Assembly: GCA_934098565.1 (NCBI GenBank)
Contig: CAKOON010000001.1
Span: 186,001-250,000, forward strand
From: an uncultured Bacilli bacterium
GTDB lineage: Bacteria > Bacillota_I > Bacilli_A > RF39 > UBA660
Reading direction: 5' to 3'
Length of the DNA: 64,000 nt
Shown: positions 1 through 7,047 of the stretch, in pieces
Layout: each line of letters begins with the position of its first letter
Position numbering within the stretch: position 1 is the first letter of the stretch
Made by a program: the position numbers and the translations under genes
Notes under the pieces: generated by a model
The model's input: only the letters and a program-made list of their open reading frames with translations
What the model was told of the DNA's origin: nothing
Databases searched by the model: none

Positions 1-447
1 AATGGGATTAATCTTAGTGATTATGATATTAATAGTTTGCGGGAAGCGATAAGTTATGTTAGTCAAGATGATACTTTATTTAAGGGAACTTTACGAGAAA
101 ACTTAACTTTAGGAGAAGAAATTAGTAGTGAGTCTTTAAAACGGGTTATTAAGTTATGCAAATTAGACAATGTCATTAACAAGGCTCCTAATCACTTAGA
201 AACGTTAATTTTAGAAGATGAGACTAATTTCTCAGGTGGAGAGATTATGCGAATTATTCTAGCTAGAGCTCTCCTAAGAAAAAGCGATATCTTAATCTTA
301 GATGAAGCTTTAAGCGGTGTTGATGAAGAGATGGAGCGAGAAATTGTTACTAATTTAATTAAAGAGTATCCAGAAAAAACTTTGATTTATATTACTCATC
401 GCAAAATAGCTAGTCTTTTTGATAGGGAAATCAAATTAGATAATTAG
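1..447 (+). CDS. ABC exporter, C-terminal part of ATPase domain (5' end outside window)
   Basis: The reading frame is open from the first base, so this is the 3' end of a longer gene. The visible 148 residues are the second half of an ABC nucleotide-binding domain: Q-loop region (SYVSQDD), a divergent signature FSGGE, Walker B ILILDEALSGVD and the H-loop histidine in YITHR. Three genes for short peptides with double-glycine leaders follow 16 bases after the stop. Such peptides are normally cleaved and exported by peptidase-containing ABC transporters (PCAT, C39 peptidase-membrane-ATPase), so I infer that this is their exporter. The peptidase and membrane parts cannot be seen. The signature motif (FSGGE rather than LSGGQ) is unusual but the Walker B and H-loop look functional. 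Confidence 0.85.
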   Translation, partial: NGINLSDYDINSLREAISYVSQDDTLFKGTLRENLTLGEEISSESLKRVIKLCKLDNVINKAPNHLETLILEDETNFSGGEIMRIILARALLRKSDILILDEALSGVDEEMEREIVTNLIKEYPEKTLIYITHRKIASLFDREIKLDN

Positions 448-463
448 TAGAAAGGATTTTTAT

Positions 464-607
464 ATGCAATTAGAAGTAAGAGAACTACAAAAAATAAAGG
501 GAGGATGGAAAAGTTCAGCAACTATAATGTTTGTGGCTAGTTTGGGTGCTTTTTTAATCGGCTTTTTTGATGGCTTATTTTTGACTCCTAAAATTTGTAA
601 TAAGTAG
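464..607 (+). CDS. Double-glycine-leader peptide 1 (bacteriocin-like, 47 aa)
   Basis: A 47-codon gene, preceded by AAAGGA, 16 bases after the exporter gene. Residues 1-14 (MQLEVRELQKIKGG) form a classic double-glycine leader. The predicted mature peptide of 33 residues starts with Trp, is mostly hydrophobic, contains a GxxxG motif (GFFDG) and ends in KICNK with one cysteine. The features fit class II, possibly two-peptide (IIb), bacteriocins; a signalling role is also possible. No codon-level sign of decay. Identity as an exported GG peptide is strong; the bacteriocin function is inferred. Confidence 0.8.
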   Translation: MQLEVRELQKIKGGWKSSATIMFVASLGAFLIGFFDGLFLTPKICNK

Positions 608-612
608 GTTTT

Positions 613-768
613 ATGAATTTAACAATGGAAGAATTAAAAGAATACAATGGTGGAAAGGCTAAAAATTTTTGGGATACGTTAGCAGAAAATTTGTTAAAGG
701 CCAAATCTTTAGGACGAAGAATGGGATTTGCTGTTCTTATTTATATTCGTCAAAATTTTTGCCATTAA
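613..768 (+). CDS. Double-glycine-leader peptide 2 (bacteriocin-like, 51 aa)
   Basis: A 51-codon gene starting 5 bases after peptide 1 stops, so it is probably in the same transcript; the ribosome site (TAGG) is weak, which may mean translational coupling. The leader is MNLTMEELKEYNGG (residues 1-14, with the usual Leu/Glu spacing before GG). The mature 37-residue part is amphipathic and basic, has a GxxxG motif (GRRMG) and ends QNFCH with a single cysteine one residue from the end. Same architecture as its two neighbours with little sequence similarity in the mature parts. Function as an antimicrobial partner peptide is inference. Confidence 0.8.
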   Translation: MNLTMEELKEYNGGKAKNFWDTLAENLLKAKSLGRRMGFAVLIYIRQNFCH

Positions 769-788
769 AATAGAAAAGAGGAAATAGA

Positions 789-950
789 ATGATTATAGAA
801 AATAACGAATTAGTAAGTGTTAGAGGAGGAGGCAGCGTAACTTTAGTTAGTTTTATTAACTCTATGGTTAGAGCTTTAAATTCTTTTAAAGATTTAGGAT
901 CTACGTTTGGAAGTGCTTTGCGTAAATTTATTATTGGGAAGTATTGCTAA
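789..950 (+). CDS. Double-glycine-leader peptide 3 (bacteriocin-like, 53 aa)
   Basis: A 53-codon gene 20 bases after peptide 2, with ribosome site AGAGGA. Residues 1-14 (MIIENNELVSVRGG) are the leader; cleavage after GG would release a 39-residue peptide beginning GSVTLVSF and ending IIGKYC, with its only cysteine as the last residue. A GxxxG motif (GSTFG) lies in a predicted amphipathic helix. No separate immunity gene is visible between this gene and the terminator at about 1,008, so immunity may be encoded upstream or elsewhere. Confidence 0.8.
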   Translation: MIIENNELVSVRGGGSVTLVSFINSMVRALNSFKDLGSTFGSALRKFIIGKYC

Positions 951-1007
951 TGAGGATACTAATTTTTCTTCTAAAACTATTAAATAGATATAATTTATTT
1001 CTTTAAT

Positions 1008-1034
1008 AAAGGAGACCTAGTGTCTTCTTTTTCT
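1008..1034 (+). terminator. Rho-independent terminator after the GG-peptide genes
   Basis: AAAGGAGAC pairs with GTCTTCTTT (one G-U) around a short loop and is followed by a T-run. It closes the exporter/peptide operon. Confidence 0.75.
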
Positions 1035-1044
1035 AAATAATCTG

Positions 1045-1053
1045 TGTTATAAT
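1045..1053 (+). promoter_or_regulatory. Extended -10 promoter element for the pilin-like gene
   Basis: TGTTATAAT is an extended -10 (TGnTATAAT) 22 bases before the start codon; no clear -35 is visible, as often with extended -10 promoters. Confidence 0.45.
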
Positions 1054-1074
1054 TTTGATAATAGAGGTGAACTT

Positions 1075-2064
1075 ATGAAGAATAAAAAGGGTTTTATTGC
1101 TACGACATTAATATATTCTTTTTTACTTTTATTTGCTAGTTTAGTTGTCGTTATCATTGGTAATTATTCTTATTATCGCAGTACTTTAAGTACTTATAAT
1201 AAAGGCATAAATAATTCTCTAAATGCCTTAATTGAGAACAAGTATGTTACTTTGAGTAATTTAGTTAATAATAGTGATTTTGAAGGTAGCGATTCTTGGA
1301 GTTTAAGTGGAAGTACGAGTTATAGTACAGAAGTAAAAATGAATGGTGATGATAGTACGAAGGTAAGATCTTTAAAATTTGGGGAACGTTCGACAGCTGT
1401 TGCGAGATCTAATTACTTTAATTGTGAAGCTAACCATTATTATTATTTTAGTTATACTCTTTTTACGAACGGAACGGTAGGACCGATAGATACCGGAACG
1501 GCAACTGGTAGTGGTTCAACTCCTAGTGGTAGCATTGGCGGAATAGCTGGATTTATTGGGGGTATCTTGGGTGGTATCTTTGGGGGTATCATTGGGGGGG
1601 CAACCGGTAATTTGTTTTGTATTATTTTTGGTAATTGTGGTACTCCAAACTCTTTAGAAGATTCTTCGGTTAGTGCTTATAATAATGAAGTAAGTGCGTA
1701 TGCTAGTGGCGCGCAAGCGGGTGCTATAGGTTTATATTTAAATAACAATGAATCTTCCATTTTTGGTGGAGAAACGCTTAATATAGGTTTCCAAAACATG
1801 GTTAGAAGAGGTTTTATTGAAAAGGCCCCATCAACTTCTACTACTTGTAATTTTGCGGTCAACTACAATAATAACAATAATACAAAAATGTTTATAGATA
1901 ACGTTGTGGTAACAGACGTAACAGATATTATTAATAAGTCAGGTAGTACTGATTATGCTAAAATTATTGAAATTTTTAATACGGTAGCAACTTCGGGAAA
2001 TATTCCTTATTTTCATGATACTTACACTTATAATATGGATAATTTAAAGAATAACTTAAACTAA
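1075..2064 (+). CDS. Pilin-like surface protein with glycine-zipper insert
   Basis: 329 residues, ribosome site GAGGTG. The N-terminus (KKGFIATTLIYSF, then hydrophobic to about residue 30) resembles a type IV prepilin-like or class-III signal helix: short basic start, Gly-Phe, long hydrophobic stretch. Residues 60-150 and 200-285 look like a secreted beta-rich (carbohydrate-binding-like) domain. Between them, residues about 153-190 are an extremely glycine-rich hydrophobic run made of GGI/GIL repeats, followed by two cysteines (LFCIIFGNCG). The repeat DNA holds a run of seven G. I do not recognise the exact family. Likely cell-surface, exported and held by the N-terminal helix; role unknown. 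Confidence 0.6.
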   Translation: MKNKKGFIATTLIYSFLLLFASLVVVIIGNYSYYRSTLSTYNKGINNSLNALIENKYVTLSNLVNNSDFEGSDSWSLSGSTSYSTEVKMNGDDSTKVRSLKFGERSTAVARSNYFNCEANHYYYFSYTLFTNGTVGPIDTGTATGSGSTPSGSIGGIAGFIGGILGGIFGGIIGGATGNLFCIIFGNCGTPNSLEDSSVSAYNNEVSAYASGAQAGAIGLYLNNNESSIFGGETLNIGFQNMVRRGFIEKAPSTSTTCNFAVNYNNNNNTKMFIDNVVVTDVTDIINKSGSTDYAKIIEIFNTVATSGNIPYFHDTYTYNMDNLKNNLN

Positions 2065-2118
2065 GAAAGAGAAAATAGCCTAATAAGGCGAAAAATAGTT
2101 GAAACTCTTTCTTTTTTT
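2065..2118 (+). terminator. Terminator after the pilin-like gene
   Basis: GAAAGAG immediately after the stop pairs with CTCTTTC at 2105-2111, followed by T7; a small inner hairpin (GCCT/AGGC) lies between. The 3' half overlaps the -35 region of the rpsU promoter. Confidence 0.6.
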
Positions 2119-2128
2119 GTGGTATAAT
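2099..2128 (+). promoter_or_regulatory. Sigma-A type promoter of rpsU
   Basis: TTGAAA and TATAAT separated by 18 bases, 27 bases upstream of the rpsU ribosome binding region. Confidence 0.65.
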
Positions 2129-2157
2129 TGGCTTGTTGATTGAAGGGAGGGATAATG

Positions 2158-2343
2158 ATGACAAAAGTAGTGGTAAAAGATGGTAACGTTGATGGCGCAC
2201 TAAAAAAGTGGAAAGTTAAAGTTGCTAAAAGTGGTGTCCCTTCAGAATTAAAAAAGAGAAAACATTATGAAAAACCAGGCGTAAAAAGAAGAGAAGCTAA
2301 AAAAGAAATGATTCGTAATGCTAAAAAGCATCATAGAGATTAA
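2158..2343 (+). CDS. rpsU: 30S ribosomal protein S21
   Basis: 61 residues, about the usual length. The sequence has the family's basic C-terminal half with YEKPGVKRREAKK, matching the conserved YEKPSVKRK-type motif. S21 sits on the small subunit near the anti-Shine-Dalgarno sequence and helps initiation. Two adjacent ATG codons (2155 and 2158) follow GGGAGG; the second gives the better 7-base spacing and the family-like MTKVVV start. It has its own promoter, and yqeY follows after 12 bases, the Bacillus arrangement. Confidence 0.95.
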   Translation: MTKVVVKDGNVDGALKKWKVKVAKSGVPSELKKRKHYEKPGVKRREAKKEMIRNAKKHHRD

Positions 2344-2355
2344 GGAGTATCCAGT

Positions 2356-2796
2356 ATGTTAGAGAAACAAATACAAAGTGATATCCTTGGAGCAATGAAA
2401 AATTCTGATAAGTTTAAAGTATCCGTTCTTAGAATGCTAAAAAGTGCAATTCAAGCAGAAAAAATTAATGCCAAAAAGGAATTAACTGATACTGATATGA
2501 TTGCAATTATCAAGAAACAAGTAAAACAAAGAAATGATAGTATTTCGGAGTATGAAAAATATAATCGCAGTGATATGGTACTGACTCTAAAACAGGAAAT
2601 TAATGTATTAGAGGCTTATTTGCCTAAGCAATTATCAGAAGAAGAAACCAAAAAGGCTGTAGAGAAGATTTTGAGTAATTACCCAGAAGCAACCATTAAA
2701 GATATGGGGAAGATTATGAAAGAAGCTTCAAGCAGTCTTGGCAGTGTTGCTGATATGAGTGAAGTTAGTAAACTAATTAAAAATAGTTTAATGTAA
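2356..2796 (+). CDS. yqeY: GatB/YqeY domain protein
   Basis: 146 residues covering the whole YqeY family, which resembles the tRNA-binding C-terminal domain of GatB. Visible family features are the N-terminal helix SDILGAMKNSDKFKVSVLRMLKSAIQ (quoted in part), the EINVLEAYLPKQLSEEE segment and the C-terminal GSVADMSEVSKLIK. Usually co-transcribed with rpsU. Its biochemical role is not settled; an effect on tRNA amidation or stress has been suggested for relatives. Followed by a strong terminator, so rpsU-yqeY is a two-gene unit. Confidence 0.93.
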   Translation: MLEKQIQSDILGAMKNSDKFKVSVLRMLKSAIQAEKINAKKELTDTDMIAIIKKQVKQRNDSISEYEKYNRSDMVLTLKQEINVLEAYLPKQLSEEETKKAVEKILSNYPEATIKDMGKIMKEASSSLGSVADMSEVSKLIKNSLM

Positions 2797-2821
2797 GAAG
2801 TCTTATTTGGACTTCTTTTTT
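2797..2821 (+). terminator. Rho-independent terminator of rpsU-yqeY
   Basis: GAAGTC/GGACTTC hairpin directly after the yqeY stop followed by seven T. Confidence 0.9.
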
Positions 2822-2844
2822 CATAGGATTATTTAGGTGATTCT

Positions 2845-3084
2845 ATGCATATTTGGGCTAACTTGCAAAGCTTTTTGTATGATAAAGAGTATTTCTTAGC
2901 ATACTTTAATAATTCTTTATATGTTTATAATTTTAATAAAGTTTATTTGATTACTAAAGATAGAATAATTATTGATTTTAATAATAAGAAATTACAAATT
3001 AAGGGAAAAAATTTATTCTTACGCAAGTCTTGCGGCACCGAACTTTTAATTGCAGGTGAGATAAAGGAAGTTAAGTATGAATAG
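2845..3084 (+). CDS. yqfC: Sporulation protein YqfC
   Basis: 79 residues, start after AGGTGAT. Small beta-rich protein of the YabP/YqfC family (SLYVYNFNKVYLITKDRIIIDFNNKKLQIKG region, quoted in part). In Bacillus, yqfC is a mother-cell gene of the sigma-E regulon and lies beside yqfD. Here it overlaps yqfD by 8 bases, so the two are translationally coupled. Assignment rests on size, pattern and the YqfD partner; the function in spore formation is poorly known in the family itself. Confidence 0.85.
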   Translation: MHIWANLQSFLYDKEYFLAYFNNSLYVYNFNKVYLITKDRIIIDFNNKKLQIKGKNLFLRKSCGTELLIAGEIKEVKYE

Positions 3085-4177
3085 AATCTTGGTAAGAATT
3101 AGGGTCTTTAATTTGAATAATTTTCTTTTAAGAATCATTGCGAAAAAGATTTTTTTAGAACAAGTGGAATACAAGGATAATTATTTAAAGTGTTATATAG
3201 AAGAACAGGATTTAAAATATTTTGAAAAGTTTTATCAAGTAGAAGTATTAAAGAAAAATAGGCTCGTTATGTTAGGTGATTTTCTTAAGAATAATTATTT
3301 ATTATTAGGAAGTATTATTCTTAGTATTATTTTGTTTTTATACTTAAAGAATGTAATAATTAAGGTAGAGATAGTTAGTTCAAATGCAACTTTGAGTAAA
3401 GAACTAATGGATACTTTAGAAGAATATAAGATTAAGAGATTAAGCTTTAAACTAAAAGATGAGGAATTACAAAAAATCAAAAAAGAAGTAGTTTTGTTAT
3501 ATCAAGAACAAATTGAATGGTTAGAGATAAAAAGTGAAGGTATGAATTATGTGATTACTTTAGAAGAAAGAATTAAAGATAGTCCTAAAAAAGAAGAAAA
3601 GTATTGTAATGTCTATGCAAAAAGAGAGGGAATAGTTAAGAAGATTAGTGCATCTTGTGGTAATGTCATAGTAAGCGAAGATACTTATGTTCGGGAAGGA
3701 GATTTACTTATTAGTGGTGATATTACTTTAAATGGGAATGAAATGGCCAAAGTTTGTGCAAAGGGAAATATTTATGGTGAGGTGTGGTATAAAGCAAGTC
3801 TTAGTATTCCTAAAACTTATGAAGTAGTAAAACCATCAGGAAGGGTTCAGACAAATTTTAAGATTGATATGGGCCGAAATGACTATAAGATTTTTCGAAG
3901 TAAGTATCAAAACTATAGGGAAGAAGATGAAGTAATAATAAGCATTTTAGGTAAAAAGTTAATAAAATCAGTGGAAAAGGAAGTAGTAACAGAAAAAGTT
4001 TATTATACGGAAGAGGAGTTAAATCGAAAGATTGATGCTTTGGTTGCCGAAAAGATTAATTTGCAATTAGACCAAAATGAAAAAATTTTACATGAAAATA
4101 TTTTGAAAAAGCAAGAGTTTGATAGTACAATAGAAGTAGAAGTATTTGTAACCGCTTTGGTTTTACTTTCTAGTTAA
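3077..4177 (+). CDS. yqfD: Sporulation protein YqfD
   Basis: 366 residues, near the family length. A cytoplasmic N-terminal part (about 1-75), one membrane helix (about 76-95) and a large extracytoplasmic part. Typical motifs are the segment REGIVKKISASCGNVIV, then VREGDLLISGDI (a lipoyl/hybrid-motif-like turn), and a long charged region near residues 300-345. YqfD is a sporulation stage IV type protein made in the mother cell in Bacillus. Its presence in an otherwise reduced genome is one of several signs that the organism keeps a sporulation programme. Confidence 0.9.
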   Translation: MNRILVRIRVFNLNNFLLRIIAKKIFLEQVEYKDNYLKCYIEEQDLKYFEKFYQVEVLKKNRLVMLGDFLKNNYLLLGSIILSIILFLYLKNVIIKVEIVSSNATLSKELMDTLEEYKIKRLSFKLKDEELQKIKKEVVLLYQEQIEWLEIKSEGMNYVITLEERIKDSPKKEEKYCNVYAKREGIVKKISASCGNVIVSEDTYVREGDLLISGDITLNGNEMAKVCAKGNIYGEVWYKASLSIPKTYEVVKPSGRVQTNFKIDMGRNDYKIFRSKYQNYREEDEVIISILGKKLIKSVEKEVVTEKVYYTEEELNRKIDALVAEKINLQLDQNEKILHENILKKQEFDSTIEVEVFVTALVLLSS

Positions 4178-4186
4178 GGAGTTTTT

Positions 4187-4804
4187 ATGTTTAATGAAGC
4201 TTTTCGCAGTATAGTTAATGAGGCACTACCAATGCTTATTATCTTTATTGTGGTTATTTGTACGGTTAGAATTAGTTGTATTCGAGCTACTAATGAAAGA
4301 ATAGTAATTCATAATGAAATATTAAATTTGCTATTTATTATCTATGTTTTGCTTTTATTTGAATTATTAACGGGGGCAGAAAATTCATTGGGAAGTGGGA
4401 TTAATTACTTTCCTTTTAAAGAAATTATGCGTTATAAGTTTGGAAGTAAGATGTTTATTTATAATGTTTTGGGGAATATTTTGATTTTTGTACCTTTTGG
4501 TTATTTTATTTCAAGATATATTAAGCCCAAAAAAATTTGGCCAATTATTATCGATGCTTTAATTACTAGTGTTACAGTGGAGATGGTTCAACTAAAAATT
4601 GGGAGGTCTTTTGATATTGATGATGTTATGTTAAATATCGTGGGAGCAGTAGTTGGCTATTTTATTTATGTGGCGTTAGATGCGATTTATAAGCATTTAC
4701 CTAAAATTTTACAAAAAGACTTTATTTATGATGTGATATCTCTTATAATACTTATTATGTTTATTTTGTATGCAGCTAATATACTAGATTTAAGGTGGTT
4801 TTAA
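4187..4804 (+). CDS. VanZ-family membrane protein
   Basis: 205 residues with about five hydrophobic helices. The VanZ-like core is visible: an early helix, then NYFPFKEI, the conserved NVLGNILIFVPFGYF segment, a charged loop, and DIDDVMLNIVGAVVGYF. VanZ itself gives low-level teicoplanin resistance in enterococci, but most family members have no known substrate. It occupies the place of phoH/yqfF in the Bacillus order between yqfD and ybeY. Its stop codon shares one base with the ybeY start (TAATG), so it is in the same operon. Confidence 0.85.
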   Translation: MFNEAFRSIVNEALPMLIIFIVVICTVRISCIRATNERIVIHNEILNLLFIIYVLLLFELLTGAENSLGSGINYFPFKEIMRYKFGSKMFIYNVLGNILIFVPFGYFISRYIKPKKIWPIIIDALITSVTVEMVQLKIGRSFDIDDVMLNIVGAVVGYFIYVALDAIYKHLPKILQKDFIYDVISLIILIMFILYAANILDLRWF

Positions 4805-5247
4805 TGGAAGAAAAGAATATAATTGTTGATAATGGTCTTTATACAAATTATGATTATTTGTATGAGGTAATTGCGGCAACGTTAAAGGAAGAAGAGGTTT
4901 CTAATGCGGTTTTTTCGATTGTTTTTGTGGGGTTAGAGGAAATTCATGAGTTAAATAAGAATTATCGAGGAATTGATAGACCAACTGATGTTATTTCTTT
5001 TGCGCTTGAAGATAGCGATGACTTTGAACTTGAGGGGGTTCGGGTTCTTGGTGATATTTATGTGTGCATTGATAAAATGAAAAAGCAGGCTTTAGAGTAT
5101 GGTCATAGTGAGAAAAGAGAACTATCTTTCTTAGTTTGTCATGGTCTTTTGCACCTTTTAGGGTATGATCATATGAAAAAAGAAGATGAAGTTATTATGT
5201 TTGGTAAACAAGATAAAATATTAGAAACGGTAGGAATTACACGATGA
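4804..5247 (+). CDS. ybeY: Endoribonuclease YbeY (16S rRNA maturation)
   Basis: 147 residues. The zinc site motif HGLLHLLGYDH (three histidines, H-x3-H-x5-H) is intact, as is the RPTDVISFALE segment. YbeY is a single-strand RNase involved in 16S 3' end maturation and ribosome quality control. I chose the ATG that overlaps the vanZ stop; an upstream GTG in the same frame lies inside vanZ. The stop overlaps the era start by four bases (ATGA), giving a tight ybeY-era unit. Confidence 0.96.
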   Translation: MEEKNIIVDNGLYTNYDYLYEVIAATLKEEEVSNAVFSIVFVGLEEIHELNKNYRGIDRPTDVISFALEDSDDFELEGVRVLGDIYVCIDKMKKQALEYGHSEKRELSFLVCHGLLHLLGYDHMKKEDEVIMFGKQDKILETVGITR

Positions 5248-6122
5248 AAAGTGGTTTTGTAAGTATAATTGGGCGCCCTAATGTTGGCAAGTCGACCCTT
5301 TTAAATAGATTAGTTAATTATCATGTGGCTATTACTAGTGATAAAGCAGGTACGACGAGAAATGTTATTGATGGTATTTATACAGATAAGGATTCGCAAA
5401 TTGTTTTTGTGGATACGCCGGGTATTAATAAGCCCATTGATAGATTAGGTAAAGTCTTAAATAAACAATCTTTAAGTCAACAAAAAGAAGTTGATTGTAT
5501 TATTTTAGTGGTTGATGCTAAAGGCGGTTTAGGTCGGGGAGATAAGGATATAATCGCCAATTTAAATAAAGATATTCCGACTATTTTAGTCTTAAATAAA
5601 ATTGATATGTTAAAAAAAGAAGAGTTGATTGCTAGAATTGTTGAGTATCAAAAGCTTTATGATTTTAACGAAATTGTGCCTTTAAGTGCTTTAAGTGGCG
5701 ATAATACGGAAGAATTAATTAAGACGGTTAAGAAATATTTAACAGATGATATAAAGTACTTTAATGATGATGCGGTTACTAGTAGTTCAAAAAGATTTTT
5801 AGTTAGTGAATATGTTAGAGAAAAGTTATTTAATAATTTAGAGGAAGAAATACCTCATGCAATTACATGTGTAACTACTAACTATGAAGAAACTGATAAG
5901 ATCGTTAAAATAAATGTTGATATTATAGTTGATAGAGAGTCTTTAAAAAAGATTATTATCGGTCATAATGGGACTATGCTTAAAAATGTAGGAATGGAAG
6001 CCCGTCATGAGATTGAGAAGCTAGTTGATAAAAAAGTTTATTTGGAATTATATGTAAAATGCATCCCAAATTGGCGTGATAAAGAATTTGTTTTAAAAGA
6101 TTTAGGATTTTATGATTTTTAG
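5244..6122 (+). CDS. era: GTPase Era
   Basis: 292 residues. All GTPase motifs are present: G1 GRPNVGKST, G3 DTPG, G4 NKID, and a C-terminal KH domain with GHNGTMLKNVG that binds the 16S 3' end. Era acts in 30S assembly. Coupled to ybeY by a four-base overlap, and followed by yqzL and recO as in Bacillus. Confidence 0.97.
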   Translation: MKSGFVSIIGRPNVGKSTLLNRLVNYHVAITSDKAGTTRNVIDGIYTDKDSQIVFVDTPGINKPIDRLGKVLNKQSLSQQKEVDCIILVVDAKGGLGRGDKDIIANLNKDIPTILVLNKIDMLKKEELIARIVEYQKLYDFNEIVPLSALSGDNTEELIKTVKKYLTDDIKYFNDDAVTSSSKRFLVSEYVREKLFNNLEEEIPHAITCVTTNYEETDKIVKINVDIIVDRESLKKIIIGHNGTMLKNVGMEARHEIEKLVDKKVYLELYVKCIPNWRDKEFVLKDLGFYDF

Positions 6123-6171
6123 TGAATAAATTTTTATTTTTTGCATCATTATAATAATAGGTGAGAAAAAT

Positions 6172-6252
6172 ATGAATAAAGAAGAATATTGGCAGTTATT
6201 TAAAGAAACAGGAAAGATTGAATATTATTTAAAGTATAAAAAATGTAAGTAA
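6172..6252 (+). CDS. yqzL: YqzL-like microprotein (26 aa)
   Basis: A 26-codon gene starting 6 bases after GGTGAG and ending one base before recO. The sequence has a Trp, then LFKETGKIEYYLKYK, matching the YqzL pattern (W..F..TG.I..YL.YK) that I remember from Bacillus, where yqzL also lies between era and recO. It is about half the Bacillus length. Position plus motif make it convincing; the function of YqzL is not known to me. Too short for most gene callers. Confidence 0.75.
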   Translation: MNKEEYWQLFKETGKIEYYLKYKKCK

Positions 6253-6253
6253 A

Positions 6254-6985
6254 ATGGAAGAAAAAAGTGTTACGGGAGTAATTGTATTGGTTACTCCTTT
6301 TAAAGAAAATAGCGAAATTATTCAAGTGATTACCAAAGAATACGGCCTTATAGGTCTTCTTTGTCGTGGCTCAAAAAAATTGAAAAGTAAATTTTTAAAT
6401 AAAACCAGAATTTATAATTACGCAACTTTTCAGATAAAGTATAAAAAAAATGGCCTTTCTTTGATTACGGAGATTACCGTTGAAAATTATTTTTCTTATT
6501 TACATAGTAGCATTATTTTAATCAGTTATTTAGCTTATTTAGGCAGCCTATCTTATCAAGTCGCAAAACAGGATAATAATAAAGAGATAGCAGAACTTTT
6601 AGTGACGACTTTAGAAAGGATGGAGTCTGGTTTAGATAGTTTGGTTTTATGTAATATTTTAGAGTTAAAGTATCTGAAATTTTTGGGAGTTAATCTTAAT
6701 TTGATTAATTGTGTTAAGTGTGGGAGTAAAGATAATATAGTGACTTTAAATGGGGAAGCAGGAGGACTTTTGTGTAAAAATTGTTATCATAATGAATATA
6801 TTGTGGCAAAAAAAACGATTTTGATGCTTCGAAATTATTTCTTTATTGATATTAAGAATATAAAAGAGATTAAAGTAAGTGCAATTACTAAGAAGGAAAT
6901 AAATCTTTTTTTAAGTAATTTTTATGAAAATTATACCGGATTATATTTAAAACAAAAGAATAATTTGAATAAACTTATCATGTAA
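6254..6985 (+). CDS. recO: DNA repair protein RecO
   Basis: 243 residues. N-terminal OB-fold (KSVTGVIVLVTPFKENSEII, quoted in part, then GLLCRGSKK), helical C-terminal half, and a zinc-finger CxxC...CxxC (CVKCG about residue 155, CKNC about residue 175). RecO loads RecA onto SSB-coated gaps with RecR. The start lies one base after the yqzL stop. The order era-yqzL-recO-glycyl-tRNA synthetase is conserved in Bacilli. Confidence 0.93.
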   Translation: MEEKSVTGVIVLVTPFKENSEIIQVITKEYGLIGLLCRGSKKLKSKFLNKTRIYNYATFQIKYKKNGLSLITEITVENYFSYLHSSIILISYLAYLGSLSYQVAKQDNNKEIAELLVTTLERMESGLDSLVLCNILELKYLKFLGVNLNLINCVKCGSKDNIVTLNGEAGGLLCKNCYHNEYIVAKKTILMLRNYFFIDIKNIKEIKVSAITKKEINLFLSNFYENYTGLYLKQKNNLNKLIM

Positions 6986-7047
6986 TCTTGCAAAATACTT
7001 GGAGTTTTATTATACTAAATGGTGTTAAGGGTTAATGGTGATGTTTT

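Noticed and set aside
2140..2157. Longer rpsU start at TTG
   Set aside because: The extension overlaps the GGGAGG ribosome site; the ATG at 2158 fits spacing and family.
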